From assembly GCA_902772105.1 (NCBI GenBank), contig CACXZI010000001.1, positions 46,865-110,864 of the forward strand: a stretch of DNA of 64,000 nucleotides. Direction: 5' to 3'. Origin of the DNA: Oscillospiraceae bacterium (lineage in GTDB: Bacteria > Bacillota > Clostridia > Oscillospirales > Ruminococcaceae). The position numbers were made by a program, and so were the translations under genes. This document shows positions 51,659 through 60,327 of the stretch, piece by piece. Each line of letters begins with the position of its first letter. Positions within the stretch are counted from its first letter, which is position 1. Below the pieces are notes generated by a model. That model did not search any database. It was not told the origin of the DNA and saw only the letters and a list, made by a program, of their open reading frames with translations.

Positions 51659-52944
51659 TGGAAAAAAATATTGTCGAAATAAAAAGGTTAAAGGAAAATT
51701 TTGCTATTTTGAAAAACAAAAGTGGGTTAACTATTATTTTAAAACCGATGCAAAATTTTTCTAAGTCTGTTGCGGTTTTTTGCACAAGATTCGGTTCTAT
51801 TGACAGAAAATTTAAAAAGCAAGGTGAAAAAGAATTTAAAACTGTTCCGGATGGTGTTGCGCATTATTTGGAGCATAAACTTTTTGAAAATGAAGATGGG
51901 TCAATAACTTTTGAACTTTACGCAAAGGAAAAAGCTTTGGCGAATGCGGGTACTTCTTTTGATAGCACTTACTATTATTTTGCTAGTCCGCCTGAAACAT
52001 TTATCAATGCGTTGAAAATTTTGTTGGATTTGGTGCAAAAACCCTATTTTACTGACGAAAATGTCGAAAAAGAAAGAGGAATTATAGGACAAGAAATAAG
52101 CATGGGGGAGGATGATCCTTTTTGGAAGACTTTTTTTGGCTGTTTAAAAGGACTTTATCATAACAGTTCAATAAAATTAAGGATTGATGGAAGTATTGAT
52201 TCTATTGCAAAAATCGATAAAAAAGTTCTGTATGATTGCTATGAAAATTTTTATAACCCTAACAACATGGCATTGATTTTAGTTGGAAATTTCAAAGAAG
52301 AAGATGTTTTAAATTTGTTGAAAATTGAGTTAAAAGAAAAAGAACCAGTTTTTGTTGATAGATTTGTTGAGAATGAGCCGCAAGATATTGTCGAAAAATT
52401 CAGTATTATGAAAATGTCGGTTAAAATGCCGATTTTTGCGATAGGTTTTAAAATTTCTCCTAAAAAAGGCAATGAAGCTTTAAAATTTAAAGTTGGTTTT
52501 AAGATTTTGTATGAAATTTTATTTGGAGAAGGTTCTTCTTTATATGATTTGTTCTATAAAAAAGGGTTGGTTGTAGGAGCAGAATTAGATTGGGAACTTT
52601 TGGCTGGAGAAAATCATTTTGCTATAATACTAATGGGAGAATCCGAAAACCCTAGAAAAGTTTTAGATGAAATTTCCCGGGAAATAGAAAAGAAAAAAGT
52701 TGAAGGAATAGATAAAAATCAATTTGAGTTGGTTAAAAAAATTGTTTATAAAGATTTGGTTGAACAGTTTAGCAAGCCGGAAAAATTAGCAAGTTTTATG
52801 TCGGATTGTTTTGTTGAAAATGTTGAAATTGCTGATAAAGTTGAATTAATAGCAAATATAAAATTAGAAGATGTTTTAGATTGTTTAAGAGAGATAGATT
52901 TAAATAGAGTTAATTTAGCTGTAACGGAGCCGTTTGATAACTAA
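51658..52944 (+). CDS. yfmH: M16-family metallopeptidase YfmH (EF-P modification-associated)
   Basis: 428 residues with an intact inverted zinc motif HYLEH (in VAHYLEHKLFEN) and the downstream Glu in the helix after NVEKERGIIGQEISM, so an active peptidase is likely. N-terminal FCTRFGSID, ANAGTSFDSTYYYF and NPNNMALILVGNF are typical of YfmH. Translationally coupled to yfmF by a one-base overlap. Confidence 0.93.
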   Translation: MEKNIVEIKRLKENFAILKNKSGLTIILKPMQNFSKSVAVFCTRFGSIDRKFKKQGEKEFKTVPDGVAHYLEHKLFENEDGSITFELYAKEKALANAGTSFDSTYYYFASPPETFINALKILLDLVQKPYFTDENVEKERGIIGQEISMGEDDPFWKTFFGCLKGLYHNSSIKLRIDGSIDSIAKIDKKVLYDCYENFYNPNNMALILVGNFKEEDVLNLLKIELKEKEPVFVDRFVENEPQDIVEKFSIMKMSVKMPIFAIGFKISPKKGNEALKFKVGFKILYEILFGEGSSLYDLFYKKGLVVGAELDWELLAGENHFAIILMGESENPRKVLDEISREIEKKKVEGIDKNQFELVKKIVYKDLVEQFSKPEKLASFMSDCFVENVEIADKVELIANIKLEDVLDCLREIDLNRVNLAVTEPFDN

Positions 52945-53414
52945 TAATATATCAAAGATGAACAAAAGCAAGCAACACATGAAGATGAGCCAGTGATTCC
53001 AACATTTTCTTCTGTTGTTGCTTTAATGTTTATTTGGTTTGGGTTTAGGCTTAATGTTTTAGCTAAATTTTGTCGCATTTTTTCATTAAAAGGAGAGATT
53101 TTTGGCTGTTGTAAGACTATAGTTAGGTCTATGTTTGATATCGAAAAATTTTTCTTTTCTAACATAGCTTTAACTTTTTCTAAAAGTATTAGGCTGCTTA
53201 TGTTTTTATATTGGTCGTCGGTGTCTGGAAAATGATATCCAATGTCGCGCATTCCGGCGGCCCCTAAGAGTGAATCTATTAAAGAATGTGTTGCAACGTC
53301 AGCATCTGAATGACCTAATAAGCCCTTTTCAAATGGAATTTTTTCTCCACAGAGTATAAATGGTCTATTTAAAACTAGTTTGTGTAAATCATATCCATGT
53401 CCTATTCTAAACAT
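52941..53414 (-). CDS. ispF: 2-C-methyl-D-erythritol 2,4-cyclodiphosphate synthase
   Basis: MEP-pathway isoprenoid enzyme, 157 residues. Metal ligands are seen in GHGYDLHKL (Asp-x-His) and LGHSDADVATHSLID (His). Other typical parts: GAAGMRDIGYHFPDTD, NIDLTIVLQQPKISP and NIKATTEENVGITG. It overlaps the yfmH stop by four bases on the opposite strand. Follows ispD on the same strand. Confidence 0.95.
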   Translation of the reverse strand: MFRIGHGYDLHKLVLNRPFILCGEKIPFEKGLLGHSDADVATHSLIDSLLGAAGMRDIGYHFPDTDDQYKNISSLILLEKVKAMLEKKNFSISNIDLTIVLQQPKISPFNEKMRQNLAKTLSLNPNQINIKATTEENVGITGSSSCVACFCSSLIYY

Positions 53415-53450
53415 ATTTTCTCCTTTTTCAAGTTATTTTAAACTATAAAT

Positions 53451-53483
53451 GTTGATGTAAACGTTGATATAAACATGTTTACG
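53451..53483. promoter_or_regulatory. Tandem GTTKAYRTMAAC-type sites at the ispD-ispF junction
   Basis: GTTGATGTAAAC (53451-53462) directly abutted by GTTGATATAAAC (53463-53474), then ATGTTTACG (53475-53483), which reaches into the last codons of ispD. The best example of the tandem arrangement. Confidence 0.55.
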
Positions 53484-54168
53484 ATATGGTAATATTTTTT
53501 TCAAAAGACATTAAAAATTCGGCATATTTTAAATCTTCTTTTGTAGTTATTTTAAAATTTTTTTTTGAAGATTCAATAATTGTAACTTTTTCATTTAATT
53601 TCTCAACCATTTCGCTGTCATCAGTGCATTCAAATCCTTTTTTTTCAGCGTTTTTTAAGGCGTGTTCATAGAGTTTTGCCGAGAAAGCCTGAGGTGTTTG
53701 GGCTAAAAACAAATTTTGTCTATCGATAGTTTTTTTTATTTGTCCATCCGTAGTAAATTTAACAGTGTCAACAACCTTTGTTGCAAGAATTGCGGCATTA
53801 GTTTTTTTTACAGTTTGTATTAATTCTAAAAGTTTCTTTTTGTCGAAAAAAGGTCTAGCAGCGTCATGAATCAAAACAATATCCTCGTTTTTATTGTTTT
53901 GGATTCCGAACAAAAAAGCGTTTTTAACACTTTCTTGGCGAGTTTTTCCTCCTTCTACAAAATGTATATTTTTTTCGTAATTTTTTAATATTTCCTTAAC
54001 TTTTTTTATATCGTTTTTTGTTGTTGAAATGATTATTTTTGGAATACCACATTCTAAAAATTTTTTTACAGAAAGTTCTAAAATGTATTCTCCCTTAATT
54101 TTTAGAAATTGTTTTTTGATATCACCAAATCGGTGTCCAAGTCCAGCTGCAGCAATGATCCCAAACAT
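53479..54168 (-). CDS. ispD: 2-C-methyl-D-erythritol 4-phosphate cytidylyltransferase
   Basis: MEP-pathway enzyme, 229 residues. Nucleotide-binding start MFGIIAAAGLGHRFG with QFLKIKG, then FVEGGKTRQESVKNAF, DIVLIHDAARPFF, LFLAQTPQAF and CTDDSEMVEKL, all conserved. The start MFGII at 54168 has AGGAG six bases upstream, so an upstream extension of 13 residues is not needed. Pairs with ispF for isoprenoid precursor synthesis. Confidence 0.95.
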   Translation of the reverse strand: MFGIIAAAGLGHRFGDIKKQFLKIKGEYILELSVKKFLECGIPKIIISTTKNDIKKVKEILKNYEKNIHFVEGGKTRQESVKNAFLFGIQNNKNEDIVLIHDAARPFFDKKKLLELIQTVKKTNAAILATKVVDTVKFTTDGQIKKTIDRQNLFLAQTPQAFSAKLYEHALKNAEKKGFECTDDSEMVEKLNEKVTIIESSKKNFKITTKEDLKYAEFLMSFEKNITIS

Positions 54169-54303
54169 TTTTTCTCCTGCTTTCATTTTTATTTTATTAT
54201 AACACAAAAAATTTACAAATAAAGTGTTGACTAATCACAAAAAAAGATGTAAAATTTAGTTGTGATGATTTTAGGTGTTTTTGTCATAAGGAGGGGTTTT
54301 TGG

Positions 54304-56517
54304 ATGGATTTTAAAAAAGGGAACTGGAACGAAGAAATTGATGTTAGAGATTTTATTGTTCTTAACTACACGCCCTATGATGGTGATGAAAGTTTTTTAA
54401 AAGATGCTAGCGAGCGCACAAAAAGACTTTTTGAGAAGGTTTATAAACTGATTTTAAAGGAGCGAGAAGCTGGCGGAGTTCTTTCAATTGATACAAAAAC
54501 CATTTCAAACATAAACGCATACGAGCCGGGTTACATAGAAAAAGATTTGGAATCTATTGTTGGTTTGCAAACGACAAAACCTTTGGAACGTGCGATAATG
54601 CCTTATGGTGGAATTCGAATGGTTAAATCATCCTTAAAAGCTTATGGCCAGGAGCTAGACCCTTCAATAGAGGAAATTTTCAGGCACAGGAAAACTCATA
54701 ATGATGGTGTTTTTGATGTATATACAAAGGAAATGAAAGCGGCAAGGCACTACGGAATAATAACAGGTCTTCCTGATGCGTATGGACGTGGACGAATAAT
54801 CGGAGATTATAGAAGGGTTGCGCTTTATGGTGTCGACAAATTAATTGAAGAAAAAGAAAAAGGGTTGGAGATTTTAGAACCTGCAAATTTTGACGAAGAG
54901 ACTATAAAAAAACGTGAAGAAATTGCCGAACAGATAAAAGCTCTAAAAGAGTTGGTGGCTATGGCAGGTCGTTATGGTTTTGATATAACAAGGCCGGCGC
55001 AAGACACAAAAGAAGCGATTCAGTGGGTTTATTTTGCATATTTGGCAGCTGTTAAAGATCAAAATGGGGCGGCTATGTCTTTAGGGCGAGTTTCGACATT
55101 TTTAGATATATATGCAGAGAGAGATTTAAAAGAGGGGAGATATAGTGAAGAAGAAATTCAGGAATTTGTCGATCATTTTGTTATGAAGTTGCGTTTGGTT
55201 AAGTTTTTAAGAACGCCTGCTTATGATGAATTATTTTCGGGGGATCCAACTTGGATCACTGAATCTATTGGGGGAATTTGTCTTGACGGTCGGCATATGA
55301 TCACTAAAATGTCTTTTAGGTTTTTGCATACTCTTGAAAATTTAGGGCCAGCACCAGAGCCAAATTTAACTGTTTTGTGGTCTTTAAATCTTCCAAAAAA
55401 CTTTAAATCTTATGCTAGCTATATTTCGATGCGCACTTGTGCGATACAATACGAAAACGATGATATTATGCGTGTTAAATTAGGGGATGATTACGCGATT
55501 GCTTGTTGTGTTTCGCCTATGCGTGTTGGAAAACAGATGCAGTTTTTCGGAGCAAGATGCAATTTAGCAAAGGCTTTATTATATGCAATAAATGGTGGAC
55601 GAGATGAAATTTATGGAGATCAGGTTGGGCCAAAAACAGAACCTATATTGGGCGATAAACTAGAATATGAAGAAGTTGTTGAAAAATATAAGGTTGTTTT
55701 AGATTGGTTGTCGAATTTATATATAAATACATTGAACGTTATACATTATATGCATGATAAATATTGTTATGAGAAAATTCAGATGGCGTTGCACGATGAT
55801 GAAATAATAAGAACGATGGCTTGTGGAATAGCGGGGCTTAGCATTGTTGCAGATAGTTTAAGTGCAATTAAATATGCAAGTGTATATCCAATTCGTGATG
55901 AAAGAGGGATTGTTGTCGATTTTAAAATAGAAGGAGATTTTCCTAAGTTTGGAAACAACGATAAAAGGGTTGATGACATTGCTGTTTATATTGAAAAAGA
56001 GTTTATGAAGCGTTTGAAAAAGCAGAAAACATATAGAAATAGCATACCAACAATGTCGATTTTGACTATAACTTCTAATGTTGTTTATGGGAAAAAAACA
56101 GGGGCAACGCCAGATGGTCGTGAAAAAGGGGTTCCGTTTGCGCCTGGAGCAAATCCAATGCATGGAAGAGATCAAAGTGGAGCTGTTGCAGCACTCAGAT
56201 CTGTTTCTAAGCTTTCCTTTGATTATTCTCAGGATGGTATTTCATATACGTTTTCTATGACACCGTCAAGTTTAGGTAAACAAGAAGAGGAAAAAAGAGA
56301 GAATTTGTCGTCTCTTTTGGATGGTTATTTTAATGACACAGGGCACCATATCAATGTTAATATATTAAATAGAGAAACTTTATTAGATGCTATGGAACAT
56401 CCAGAAAAATACCCATCACTTACAATTAGGGTTTCTGGATATGCTGTTAATTTTGTTAAGTTAACCAAAGAACAGCAAAAAGACGTTGTTAGCAGAACTT
56501 TCCATAATAGTTTTTAA
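54304..56517 (+). CDS. pflB: Pyruvate formate-lyase (formate C-acetyltransferase)
   Basis: Glycyl-radical enzyme converting pyruvate and CoA to acetyl-CoA and formate under anaerobiosis, 737 residues. The two active-site cysteines are in [10 protein letters not shown] and the radical glycine is in RVSGYAVNF near the C-terminus; GYEPG-type and PYGGIRMV substrate motifs are present. ATG at 54304 follows GGAGGGG; the frame extends further upstream but without a better signal. Transcribed with its activase pflA. Marks anaerobic fermentative metabolism. Confidence 0.97.
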   Translation: MDFKKGNWNEEIDVRDFIVLNYTPYDGDESFLKDASERTKRLFEKVYKLILKEREAGGVLSIDTKTISNINAYEPGYIEKDLESIVGLQTTKPLERAIMPYGGIRMVKSSLKAYGQELDPSIEEIFRHRKTHNDGVFDVYTKEMKAARHYGIITGLPDAYGRGRIIGDYRRVALYGVDKLIEEKEKGLEILEPANFDEETIKKREEIAEQIKALKELVAMAGRYGFDITRPAQDTKEAIQWVYFAYLAAVKDQNGAAMSLGRVSTFLDIYAERDLKEGRYSEEEIQEFVDHFVMKLRLVKFLRTPAYDELFSGDPTWITESIGGICLDGRHMITKMSFRFLHTLENLGPAPEPNLTVLWSLNLPKNFKSYASYISMRTCAIQYENDDIMRVKLGDDYAIACCVSPMRVGKQMQFFGARCNLAKALLYAINGGRDEIYGDQVGPKTEPILGDKLEYEEVVEKYKVVLDWLSNLYINTLNVIHYMHDKYCYEKIQMALHDDEIIRTMACGIAGLSIVADSLSAIKYASVYPIRDERGIVVDFKIEGDFPKFGNNDKRVDDIAVYIEKEFMKRLKKQKTYRNSIPTMSILTITSNVVYGKKTGATPDGREKGVPFAPGANPMHGRDQSGAVAALRSVSKLSFDYSQDGISYTFSMTPSSLGKQEEEKRENLSSLLDGYFNDTGHHINVNILNRETLLDAMEHPEKYPSLTIRVSGYAVNFVKLTKEQQKDVVSRTFHNSF

Positions 56518-56518
56518 A

Positions 56519-57244
56519 ATGGGTGAGTTTGGTTGGGTTCATTCTATTGAGAGTTTTTCAACTTTAGATGGGCCAGGGGTGCGTGTGGTTATTTTTTTGC
56601 AAGGATGTTTTTTAAATTGTATATATTGTCATAATCCAGATACTTGGCAGCAACAAGTTGGAGGAAAGATTCATTTTAGAGATTTATTTAATAAAATAAA
56701 AGAGTACGAAGGGTATATAAAAAATGGAGGTGTCACATTATCTGGAGGGGAGCCTTTGTTGCAGGTAGATTTTGCAAGGAATTTTTTAAATTGTTGCAAA
56801 GAAAATCAGTTTCACACAGCAATTGAAACTGCAGGAAGTGTTGAATTAGAAAAATCAAGATTGGTTTTAGAAAAAACAGATCTTTTAATTTTAGATTTGA
56901 AGGGTTTGAATGAGGTTGATTGCAAAAAAATATGTAAAATTAAAATTGAAAGAGCAATTGAAATTTTAAAATATTGTGAAAAACAAAAAAAACCAGTTTG
57001 GATTCGACATGTTTTAGTTCCTAATTATACATTAAATTATAATAAATTAAAGAATATAGCAAAATTTTTAAAGAAGTTTAAAGTTATACAAAGAGTTGAG
57101 CTTTTACCATTTCATAAGATGGGTGAATATAAATGGGAGGAGCTTAATTTTTTTTATACTTTAAAAGAGATAAATCCACCAACAGAGGAAGAAATTAAAA
57201 ACTGTTTAAAAATTTTTGAAGATGAAGGACTAAAAATATATTAA
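56519..57244 (+). CDS. pflA: Pyruvate formate-lyase activating enzyme (radical SAM)
   Basis: Generates the glycyl radical on PflB using S-adenosylmethionine. The cluster motif CxxxCxxC appears as CFLNCIYC, preceded by HSIESFSTLDGPGVRVVIF and followed by HNPDTW, VTLSGGEPLLQ, LDLKGL and VWIRHVLVPNYT, all typical. The ATG at 56519 is one base after the pflB stop, so translation is probably coupled; no separate strong ribosome binding site is seen. Confidence 0.95.
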   Translation: MGEFGWVHSIESFSTLDGPGVRVVIFLQGCFLNCIYCHNPDTWQQQVGGKIHFRDLFNKIKEYEGYIKNGGVTLSGGEPLLQVDFARNFLNCCKENQFHTAIETAGSVELEKSRLVLEKTDLLILDLKGLNEVDCKKICKIKIERAIEILKYCEKQKKPVWIRHVLVPNYTLNYNKLKNIAKFLKKFKVIQRVELLPFHKMGEYKWEELNFFYTLKEINPPTEEEIKNCLKIFEDEGLKIY

Positions 57245-57246
57245 AA

Positions 57247-57323
57247 TGGTCGAGGTGACAGGATTTGAACCTGCGACTTCTGCGTCCCGAACGCAGCGCT
57301 CTACCAAGCTGAGCCACACCTCG
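57247..57323 (-). tRNA. tRNA-Pro (anticodon CGG)
   Basis: 77-nt cloverleaf with CCA encoded. Acceptor stem CGAGGTG/CACCTCG, D arm GGCTCAGCTTGGTAGAGC, anticodon stem CTGCG/CGCAG with loop TTCGGGA (anticodon CGG), T arm with GGTTCAAATCC. It almost abuts the pflA stop on the opposite strand. Confidence 0.95.
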
Positions 57324-57365
57324 ATTTTATACTCTTTGTTATAAATTTAAGTTAATATATTAATA

Positions 57366-57986
57366 TTATTTTGGTTTAATAGATAAAATTTTTAGAATTT
57401 TTTCACCAAAAATAATCCAAAAGGCATTACTAACAATATTTATAATAATAAAAATAAGTATTATTATGCACATCACAAATTTAAATTTCCCCATTTTTAT
57501 ATTTCTTTCTTTTCTGCGACTTGGCAATAATTCTTTTATTGATAATATTACTATAAATAACCCCAAAACTTCTGGTACAAAAATAAATAAATAACAAACC
57601 ATAAAATAAGGGCAACAAAAAAATATCAAAAAACTAACAAAAAAACATGAAAAAGTCATTATAGTCGTAATCTTTTTATTTTCTTTTTTTGTAAGAAATG
57701 TAGCTAAAACAGTAAAAAAAGCAATAATTACATATAATACTAAAAGTAATTGAGCAGAATTATATTGTATTAAAGGTTTTGCAAATTTTTCAACTAATTT
57801 TGTATGATTAATCATTAAAAAGGGCACATTAGCAAATTCAAAATATCTCATAAAAATTTCAGAAATCATACCACAAATTGCTACACTAAACAATGATTTA
57901 GACAATATTATGTCGAATAGCTTTTTATTATTTTTAACATCCAAATATATGTATGAAACCCATATTAAAAGCCCATAAAAAATCAT
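57366..57986 (-). CDS. Paralogous multi-pass membrane protein 1 (unknown family)
   Basis: About 206 residues with five to six hydrophobic helices. Landmarks shared with the next two genes: an N-terminal helix (MIFYGLLIWVSYIYLD), an ILSKSLFS motif, the AKPLI segment followed by a helix, a TKKENK loop, a helix ending FFCCPYF, an EVLGLFIV helix, a basic loop near LLPSRRKERNIKMGKFKF, and a C-terminal helix ending in IIFGEKILK. The ATG at 57986 with AAAGG matches the paralogs better than the upstream ATG at 58034. No known domain. Confidence 0.75.
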   Translation of the reverse strand: MIFYGLLIWVSYIYLDVKNNKKLFDIILSKSLFSVAICGMISEIFMRYFEFANVPFLMINHTKLVEKFAKPLIQYNSAQLLLVLYVIIAFFTVLATFLTKKENKKITTIMTFSCFFVSFLIFFCCPYFMVCYLFIFVPEVLGLFIVILSIKELLPSRRKERNIKMGKFKFVMCIIILIFIIINIVSNAFWIIFGEKILKILSIKPK

Positions 57987-58247
57987 TTTTAAACAACCTT
58001 TATTTAAATTTTTTATTCTAAATTTATTTAACAATGCTAAATAAAACTAATTTTTCATTTTTGATTTTTTATATATATTCCTATGATGAAATAAAAAATA
58101 TGTAAACAAATACTAATTATTTTTTGTATTAAATTGTTGTTTCATTTTATTTTATATCACTATATCTACAATGTCAATAAAAATATATTAAAATTAATAT
58201 ATCAATAAATATATTACTAAAAGTATTATTTCTTACAAAAACTTAAT

Positions 58248-58874
58248 CTATAAATTTCTATTTTGTTTTAAACTAATTAAAAATTTTGTAATTTTTTCAC
58301 CAAAAATTAACCAAAAAATATTCCCTACAATATTTAACAAAACTAAAACAAGAGTAATAATGCATATAACAAATCTAAATTTTCTTGCCTTTATGTTGTT
58401 TTTTTCTTTGTTTTTAGGAGATAAATCTTTCATTAAAGGTATTATTAAAAATAAACCTAAAATTTGCGATGCAAAAATACTAATGTAACAAACCAAAAGG
58501 AAAGGACAAAAACAATATATCAAAAATGCGGCTAGAAAAGAGATAGAAGTTATTAAAGTTACGGTGTTTTTGTTTTCTTTTGTTCGCAAAAATGCACCTA
58601 AAATTGCAAAGAATATAACAACTATATATAACCCCCTAATTAATTTGGAAGAGTTAATAAAAATTAACGGTTTGTTATATTGTTCGGTTAATAAACTGAA
58701 ATTATTTAATTTTAACTTCACAATACTATTGAAACGTATAAAACCTTCCACCATAAGAGAAAAAACCGTTAAAGAAAACAGTGATTTAGATAATATTATA
58801 TTTTTTAAATTTTTTTCTTTTTTAATGTCTAAAAATACAAAGGAAATATATATTAAAAGAGCATAAATAATCAT
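58248..58874 (-). CDS. Paralogous multi-pass membrane protein 2 (unknown family)
   Basis: 208 residues; starts MIIYALLIYISFVFLDIKKE and shares with its neighbours the IILSKSLFS motif, NKPLIFIN, the TKENKN loop, FCPFLLVCY, QILGLFLII, and the basic SPKNKEKNNIKARKFRF loop before a last helix ending WLIFGEKITKF. GGGAG lies upstream of the ATG. About 215 bp separates it from paralog 1 and 150 bp from paralog 3. Confidence 0.75.
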   Translation of the reverse strand: MIIYALLIYISFVFLDIKKEKNLKNIILSKSLFSLTVFSLMVEGFIRFNSIVKLKLNNFSLLTEQYNKPLIFINSSKLIRGLYIVVIFFAILGAFLRTKENKNTVTLITSISFLAAFLIYCFCPFLLVCYISIFASQILGLFLIIPLMKDLSPKNKEKNNIKARKFRFVICIITLVLVLLNIVGNIFWLIFGEKITKFLISLKQNRNL

Positions 58875-59022
58875 TTTAACTTTAATCTCCCTACTTGATT
58901 TATGTTTATTCTACAATATTTTCCTAATAATGTCAACATAATATCAAAAATTTTTCATATTTTCATATATTAATCCAAACAAATTAGATTCAATTCAATA
59001 TTGTTTATACTATAAGTATTAA

Positions 59023-59715
59023 TCAAACATAGCTTATATTTAAACCTGACAATGACTTTACAATATGTGGTCCAAAAACAGCCCACAAAATGTTTAAAAA
59101 AAGATTTAAAGAAACTAAAACCAGAGTTATTATAGAAAAAACAAAATGAACTTTGCCACCTTTTATGTTAATTTCATCTCTTTTACTAGGAGTTAATTGT
59201 TTTAATACTGCAATTGTTAAAAAGAGCCCCAAAAATTGCGGAATAAAAATAATTAGTGCACATGTTATACTAAAAGGACAAAACATAAATAAAATATATC
59301 CAGCCAAAAAACAAACAAATGTTATGAAAGTCTTTATGTTTTTATTTTCTTTAACTTTTAAAAATGTTATTAGACATATTATAAAAATTGCAATAGCATA
59401 TAATATAATGAAAAATGAAGAATAATCCATAAAAATCAAAGGTTTTCTCACAACTTTTAGTGCATTAATAACCTCAGCAGAAGAGCCAAAATTATTTTTG
59501 ATAGCGGTCGTAACATCAGAACTACTACTAAGTGTAACTTTAATAAGGTTGACGAGACTTTTAATCATCACATAGCTTAAATATAGTGAAGTCATTAAGT
59601 AATAAACCGAAAAAGAGAAAAGAGACTTGGAAAACATTACGTTTAGTAATTTTTCTTCTTTTCTGGTTTTTAAGAATAGAAATGAAACGTAAATCAACAG
59701 ACCATAAATTAACAA
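59023..59715 (-). CDS. Paralogous multi-pass membrane protein 3 (unknown family)
   Basis: About 230 residues; starts (TTG at 59715, AAGG upstream) as MIYGLLIYVSFLFL-like sequence in register with the other two. It has MFSKSLFSFSVY, RKPLIFMDY, the KVKENKN loop, FCPFSITC, QFLGLFLT, and the basic TPSKRDEINIKGGKVHF loop before a last helix ending WAVFGPHIVKS. It differs by an extra Ser/Asn-rich loop of about 25 residues near residues 65-90. A GTG at 59724 is an alternative start. Confidence 0.75.
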   Translation of the reverse strand: MLIYGLLIYVSFLFLKTRKEEKLLNVMFSKSLFSFSVYYLMTSLYLSYVMIKSLVNLIKVTLSSSSDVTTAIKNNFGSSAEVINALKVVRKPLIFMDYSSFFIILYAIAIFIICLITFLKVKENKNIKTFITFVCFLAGYILFMFCPFSITCALIIFIPQFLGLFLTIAVLKQLTPSKRDEINIKGGKVHFVFSIITLVLVSLNLFLNILWAVFGPHIVKSLSGLNISYV

Positions 59716-60257
59716 ACCAAACACCTTTTTTCGTTATTATATTTTATCAATTTGAAAATTTGATAGCACAATATCATAAGTCTCTAAAACAGTAATTAAA
59801 TCGACATTTTAACAGCAGACATCACACGCCTTTGAGTGAACCTTAATAATGAATTTTCTACATTTATACATTTTTGATTGGTCCTTATTAAGATTATTTT
59901 TTATGTTCACAAAAATTAAAAAGTAAGTTTGTAAACTAAAAAATCTTTAATTAAAAGTACAACAAAATCGTCGGTTAAAATTTCACACCTCAAACACTGT
60001 CTTAACCGAAAAATCACACTACAAATTTTTAACTCACAGTATAAAATTCAATATTTCAAAATCAAACAAAGGAGCACCAAACCTCCTGTAAATGATTAAC
60101 GCAAATATTATATACCATAGAATTTGAAAAATCAATATAAATTTACAATTTTTTTATTTTTTATTGTGCATATACATATATATAACATAATCGATGCAAA
60201 AAACAACCGATGTAGAAAAAATATTTGACATTTTTTTAAAAAAATTTAAATTTTATA
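59716..60257. other. Gap upstream of the ABC transporter
   Basis: About 540 bp without a gene. It contains an inverted repeat CTTAATAA/TTATTAAG (59842-59849 and 59885-59892) of unclear meaning and the divergent promoters of the membrane paralog and the ABC gene. Confidence 0.5.
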
Positions 60258-60286
60258 TAGACAAATTCTTTTTTTTTGTGTATAAT
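60258..60286 (+). promoter_or_regulatory. Sigma-A promoter of the ABC transporter gene
   Basis: TAGACA (60258-60263), 17-bp spacer, TATAAT (60281-60286), 41 bp before the start codon. Confidence 0.75.
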
Positions 60287-60327
60287 GTAAAAATGTTGAA
60301 AAAAATTTGAAAGAAAGGAGTAGCCAA

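Noticed and set aside
54262..54303. Longer N-terminus for pyruvate formate-lyase
   Set aside because: The strong GGAGGGG lies inside the extension and directs translation to the ATG at 54304.
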